Source: Acidobacteriota bacterium (GTDB lineage: Bacteria; Acidobacteriota; UBA4820; DSQY01). Taken from it: a stretch of DNA of 9,113 nt. Location of the stretch: positions 1 to 9,113 of the forward strand of contig JAKAIJ010000097.1 of NCBI GenBank assembly GCA_021814355.1, read 5' to 3'. A program made the position numbers and the translations under genes. Positions 5,661-9,113 of this stretch are shown here, piece by piece. The notes beneath the pieces were generated by a model. It made no database searches, was not told the DNA's origin, and worked only from the letters and a program-made list of their open reading frames with translations. Numbering within the stretch: the first letter of the stretch is position 1; each line of letters begins with the position of its first letter.

Positions 5661-6704
5661 TCATGGCTTTTTCCCCGGCGAAGCACTCCTGGCTTCCAAG
5701 AACGCCTTGGCCTCGTCGGCCTCCCTGCCCGTTCCTTTGGCGAGAGTCGCGATTTGAACCAAGGCGTCGGACATGCGGCCCGTCAGGCCAAGGCACATGG
5801 CATAACGCTTCCGAAGGTCCTGCGCGTGCGGGAACTCCGGGTGCGCCTCCAGGAAAAGGCCCAGCGGCTTTGTGTAAGCCCGAAGATCCTCTTGGGTTTG
5901 CCGGATACCTGCCAATGTGTTCTCCTCCGTTCCGCCCCGAAAAGCATAGTCACGAAGAGCCTTGTCGGGATCGTTCAGGCATTCCAGCCGGTTCGTCGTC
6001 ATGGGCCGGATTGGAGACCACAGCACATACCCCGCATAGGTGGAGGTGGGGTGTTGATTCACCATCTCGGGGATGATTCCCTGAACGGGTCCTTCTAGAA
6101 TTTCATACCACCCCAACGGTCTTTGGCGATCCGGCCTGAGAAGGTCCTTCTTGTCCGCTTTCAGGATGCCCAGCTTGAGATCGTTCAGCCACTCGGCATC
6201 TTCGCCGCCGGGCTTGGAGATTCTGAAGACCGTGCGAGCTTCCGCTTCTTTCTCCCACGTTCTCGGCGTAGCGTCGGTGCTGTAGTTGAGAGAGAAGACC
6301 AACTGATACGATCCCGGAGGAAGTTCGTCGATAGTTACATCGGTTACTGGAACCGGCTGGGAAAGCGTAACTGATTCTCCCGGCGCAAGGGCTCTCTTAG
6401 GAAAAGAATTTCCCTCACCAACGTATTTGGCGTAATCCTTGTGGAGAGGCACTGCTTTCCCATCGGCACCAAATGCCTGGGCGGCCCATAGCAACAGATT
6501 GAAGGTTCCATTGCTCTTAGACTGGCCACTCAAATACAGCGGTGTTTGGGAAGGGTTGCTGACAGTATAAGTCGCCCAGACGGGTTGGCCAAAGAGAAAC
6601 GAATCCGTATCCAGCCGGATCGTAATGGCGGGTTCCTGGGCTGTCGTGCCACAGGCCAGAAGCAGCACTGCTAAACAGACGAGACAAGATTGCGATATCT
6701 TCAT
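5661..6704 (-). CDS. Putative lipoprotein: Ig-like domain plus helical/TPR-like C-terminal region
   Basis: A 347-residue exported protein of unknown function. The N-terminus is a signal peptide ending in LLAC (15-18), a possible lipobox with Cys18 as lipid anchor; Leu at -2 is less common, so cleavage by signal peptidase I near TAQ-EP is an alternative. Residues ~26-165 look like an all-beta, Ig-like sandwich: ITIRLDTDSFLFGQPVWATY, VSNPSQTPLYLSG (48-60), LAPGES (106-111) and LPPGSYQLVFSL (128-139). This layout recalls BsuPI-type or other extracellular beta-sandwich domains, but I cannot assign a family. Residues ~180-347 are mainly helical, and the last 50 (HAQDLRKRYAMCLGLTGRMS onward) resemble a single TPR-like helix pair. 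The start at 6704 has AGGAG 7 nt upstream, overlapping the stop of the metalloprotease gene, so translation is probably coupled. GC content is lower than in most of the window. Confidence 0.82.
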   Translation of the reverse strand: MKISQSCLVCLAVLLLACGTTAQEPAITIRLDTDSFLFGQPVWATYTVSNPSQTPLYLSGQSKSNGTFNLLLWAAQAFGADGKAVPLHKDYAKYVGEGNSFPKRALAPGESVTLSQPVPVTDVTIDELPPGSYQLVFSLNYSTDATPRTWEKEAEARTVFRISKPGGEDAEWLNDLKLGILKADKKDLLRPDRQRPLGWYEILEGPVQGIIPEMVNQHPTSTYAGYVLWSPIRPMTTNRLECLNDPDKALRDYAFRGGTEENTLAGIRQTQEDLRAYTKPLGLFLEAHPEFPHAQDLRKRYAMCLGLTGRMSDALVQIATLAKGTGREADEAKAFLEARSASPGKKP

Positions 6705-6711
6705 CGTCCGT

Positions 6712-6717
6712 CTCCTA
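6712..6717 (-). promoter_or_regulatory. Shine-Dalgarno overlapping the upstream stop codon
   Basis: On the minus strand TAGGAG combines the TAG stop of the protease gene (6715-6717) with the AGGAG ribosome-binding site (6712-6716) of the lipoprotein gene, 7 nt before its ATG at 6704. This implies co-transcription and probably translational coupling. Confidence 0.7.
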
Positions 6718-9113
6718 TTCCGTTTTCACCAGATCGGTTGTGGTCCGCACTGCTCCTGAGCCATCCCCACAAACCGGATCGCCGAGTAAGAGATCTTCCT
6801 TGCAGAAGCGATTGATCTTGTCTCTGGAATATATTGGTCCTCCGCCGGTTGCGTCTTCAAGACAAGGCTGGCCGGGGCAGGATTGTGGCAAGTTCGTGTT
6901 GCACCACGCTGGACGCGTGTCGTGGCCACTTGATGCGCACTCGTTGGTCCGGAACTGATGTCCGAATTCATGATCGTTGACCATTTTTTCGTACTCGACC
7001 AAGAAGGTGGGCTCGACCTGTGCAAGGGTTTCCTGATAAATGAAAGTGTAAAGAGACCAGCGCCACGTAAAACCACCCACGTCACTTGCGGGGTAATTTT
7101 CTCCTCTCGAGCCGATCAGATGCAGGTAGTTCGTGGTGTCCTTGTTCTTGAACCAAAGCTGCTGGAATTGCCGCCGCCTTGTTTTACCGGGCTCCGAGCC
7201 GCCCTGTGCCGGAGTGATAACATAGAAGTCACTCACGGTGTTTGAAATGTACGGCACGGCGCCCATGCCGTCGGTGGGGGCGATGAACTCCACGAAGGCG
7301 TCGGTAAAGGGCTGGTAGATGTCCCGCATGTCAGGGTCGTAGAAACAGGAGTTCGAGGCGTTGATCTGGTAGGGGGTGGTGTCGGTGATCTGCCCGTCGT
7401 TGCTGTTCACCACGCCAACGCCCGCCGAATTACCCAGCGAGAAGTCTGGGTAATAGCTGGTTGCCGGAGGAGAGGCTGTGTAGGCCCGCGTAAGGGTATA
7501 AGCAGTTGAGCCGCCCCTTGTAGTCACCAAGCTGAGCGCGACCTGGTGAGGTGCCGGGGGCGTTGGCGTTCCCGCCATGTCGTTAATCGTCCCAATGTAC
7601 GCTTCGTCGTGCGATCCCTCAAACGGGGAAGCCGTGTCAAAGATAGCGATTTTGTCGCCGACTTGAAGATTGTCCCAGCGCGTATCGTTCGGCAACTTGT
7701 AGAGGAGAATCGTTGAGTTCCCCGCCGCCGCGTTGTCATGCAGCAGCCCGCCCCTCCTGAACATGTGGTCGCGTTCGGTGAAGGCGCGTTTCCAGCCTGT
7801 GAAGACCTGGCTGAGCTCCGGGGTCTGGTTGGGGATGGGCTGGCCGGTCTTGGGGTCAATCCGGGTGACCTCGACCTGGAAGTTGTCTCCGGCGTAGCGC
7901 GCGGGGACCTTGAGGTAGTAGGTGACGGCGCCGGTCTGGTTGGTGGCGGGGGGCGTGAAGATGCGGACCATGTTGGCGCTGAGGGTGAGGCCGGTCTGGC
8001 CCTGGGGGTCCCAGGTGAGGCCGAAGTCAAGGGGGCTCACGCCGTCCCAGCCGCGCCAGGCTTCGTTGTCGTTGGCCTCGTAGGGAGGGACGGCGGGGCG
8101 GCGGGCGGGGTTGGTGGCGGGCCAGCCGGTGGGAGTGCCGCGGGTGTCGCGGGGAGCGTAGGGGGCGTCGTCGGGGGGGTCAATGAGGCGGAGGTTGACG
8201 TAGTTGCCGTTCCAGCCGCGGACCTGGAACGAGATGACCCGGTCGAAGAGCTGGTTGGGGGTGGGGTAGAGCTGGCCGGGGACGGAGTTGGAGAGGGAGA
8301 CCTTCTGGGCGATGCGGGGCTCCTTGAAGGGCATGGTCATGTTCCACATGGGCTCGGCGGTGATCTGGAAGAAGTTGGGCGTGGTCTCGTACTCGTAGAC
8401 CTCGGCGCCGAGGAAGCGCGGGGGAGTGGTGCCGCCGGGGTCGGCGATGGGGTTGAGGTTGTATCCGTGGGCCATGCCGCGGTTGGCGGCCCAGAAGAAG
8501 CGGTCGCTGGTGGGGGTGGAGGCGCCACGGTCCATCTCGATGGAGCGGGGCTGCGTGGAGCCGTAGGGGAGCGAGAGGACGAGGTAGGTGATGGTCTCGG
8601 TGGAGACGGTGAGGATGGGGCCCCAGGTTCCCTGGCTCGACGTGTAGACGCGGTGGTAGGCGCCCACATCCACGGGGGCGGGGTCCGCGAGGGTGAAGGT
8701 CCAGTTGCCGTAGGTGTTCATGATGGGGGAGGTATTGCCGGCGGGGATGCGGACGAGCCGGCCGCCGGCGGAGTTGTCGGCGAGGTAGCAGGCGGAGGCG
8801 TCGGGCTCCAGGCCGATGCCGAAGACGAGGACTGGATTGGTGAAGCCGCTGTCGTTGGCGTTGGCGAACTCCGAGACGTTGCCGTTGGCGACGTCCACCC
8901 GGTAGACCTTGGCGGCGCCGGACTGGCCGCTGATGTAGACGAGGACGCCGGTGTCGCTGACGCGGGAGATGGAGGGTTTGACGACGCCGGGGATGGTGCG
9001 GATGACCACGGGGTCGTGCTGGAAAAGGTCCACCTCCTGGATCTGTCCCTCGGAGGCGACCCAGAAGTGGCCCGTCTGCGGGGCGTAGACGATGGCCCGG
9101 AGGCCGGTCCAGG
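6715..9113 (-). CDS. Large beta-propeller-like protein with C-terminal HEFGH metalloprotease motif (N-terminus beyond window edge)
   Basis: The frame is open from the right edge to TAG at 6715, 798 residues visible. A GTG at 9033 could be mistaken for the start, but 26 upstream codons continue the same fold (residues 3-17, GLRAIVYAPQTGHFW), so the true N-terminus is outside. Residues ~1-180 show propeller-like blade strands (VLVYISGQSGAAKVYRVD, SACYLADNSAGGRLVRIP). Residues ~290-460 are beta-rich and Pro/Asn/Gly-rich, with VRGWNGNYVNLRLIDPPDD and YYLKVPARYAGDNFQVEVTR. Residues ~500-570 include WDNLQVGDKIAIFDT. The zinc-protease motif HEFGH (714-718; bases 6958-6972) follows an aromatic helix and precedes a Cys-rich tail (Cys725, 737, 745, 750, 770, 781); His730 is a possible third ligand. 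A secreted or surface metalloprotease is the likely role; no known peptidase family was recognised. The lipoprotein gene follows after 10 bp. Confidence 0.78.
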   Translation of the reverse strand, partial: WTGLRAIVYAPQTGHFWVASEGQIQEVDLFQHDPVVIRTIPGVVKPSISRVSDTGVLVYISGQSGAAKVYRVDVANGNVSEFANANDSGFTNPVLVFGIGLEPDASACYLADNSAGGRLVRIPAGNTSPIMNTYGNWTFTLADPAPVDVGAYHRVYTSSQGTWGPILTVSTETITYLVLSLPYGSTQPRSIEMDRGASTPTSDRFFWAANRGMAHGYNLNPIADPGGTTPPRFLGAEVYEYETTPNFFQITAEPMWNMTMPFKEPRIAQKVSLSNSVPGQLYPTPNQLFDRVISFQVRGWNGNYVNLRLIDPPDDAPYAPRDTRGTPTGWPATNPARRPAVPPYEANDNEAWRGWDGVSPLDFGLTWDPQGQTGLTLSANMVRIFTPPATNQTGAVTYYLKVPARYAGDNFQVEVTRIDPKTGQPIPNQTPELSQVFTGWKRAFTERDHMFRRGGLLHDNAAAGNSTILLYKLPNDTRWDNLQVGDKIAIFDTASPFEGSHDEAYIGTINDMAGTPTPPAPHQVALSLVTTRGGSTAYTLTRAYTASPPATSYYPDFSLGNSAGVGVVNSNDGQITDTTPYQINASNSCFYDPDMRDIYQPFTDAFVEFIAPTDGMGAVPYISNTVSDFYVITPAQGGSEPGKTRRRQFQQLWFKNKDTTNYLHLIGSRGENYPASDVGGFTWRWSLYTFIYQETLAQVEPTFLVEYEKMVNDHEFGHQFRTNECASSGHDTRPAWCNTNLPQSCPGQPCLEDATGGGPIYSRDKINRFCKEDLLLGDPVCGDGSGAVRTTTDLVKTE

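Noticed and set aside
5346..6098. 250-codon plus-strand frame
   Set aside because: It overlaps the lipoprotein gene in antisense and the hairpin region, with no ribosome-binding site or motif.
9031..9033. GTG at 9033 as the start of the metalloprotease gene
   Set aside because: The same frame continues upstream to the window edge with propeller-like sequence; no ribosome-binding site at a suitable distance was needed to explain it, so the gene is truncated by the window.

Overview
This 9.1 kb window comes from a GC-rich bacterial genome. All six recognisable features with coding or likely coding character are read right to left (minus strand). The genes encode lipid A/undecaprenyl-sugar modification enzymes, a putative lipoprotein and exported proteins, which points to a Gram-negative organism. 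A deep-branching phylum such as Acidobacteriota would fit the gene content, but that is a guess: no marker gene is present.

Right part (9113 to 5661). A large exported-looking protein enters from the right edge with its N-terminus outside the window. It has a beta-propeller-like N-terminal part and a HEFGH zinc-metalloprotease motif near its C-terminus. Ten bases later comes a putative lipoprotein gene whose Shine-Dalgarno overlaps the protease stop codon, so the two form a tight operon. Base composition changes strongly within the protease gene.

Middle (5660 to 4003). A 617-bp gap holds the most unusual item in the window. It is seven tandem units with a period of exactly 42 bp, each built on a palindromic core (YCTCAAG-NN-YTTGAG) followed by about 20 bp of unrelated sequence. 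Strong hairpins lie at 5483-5525 and 5635-5650. The array ends just upstream of a gene for a 220-residue, Ala/Glu-rich helical protein of unknown function. Downstream of that gene is a second structured non-coding stretch (4003-4380) with several nested inverted repeats.

Left part (4002 to 1). Two adjacent genes, 21 bp apart, encode a stand-alone ArnA-type UDP-glucuronate decarboxylase and an ArnD-type deformylase. In the 4-amino-4-deoxy-L-arabinose (L-Ara4N) pathway these are the first committed step and the deformylation step on undecaprenyl phosphate. The aminotransferase, formyltransferase, ArnC and ArnT are not in the window. A clear sigma70-type promoter with a perfect TATAAT then drives a gene for an exported DUF3857/transglutaminase-like protein that runs off the left edge and appears to lack the catalytic triad.

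The best candidates for something undescribed are the 42-bp palindrome array, the structured region at 4003-4380, and the metalloprotease-lipoprotein pair.
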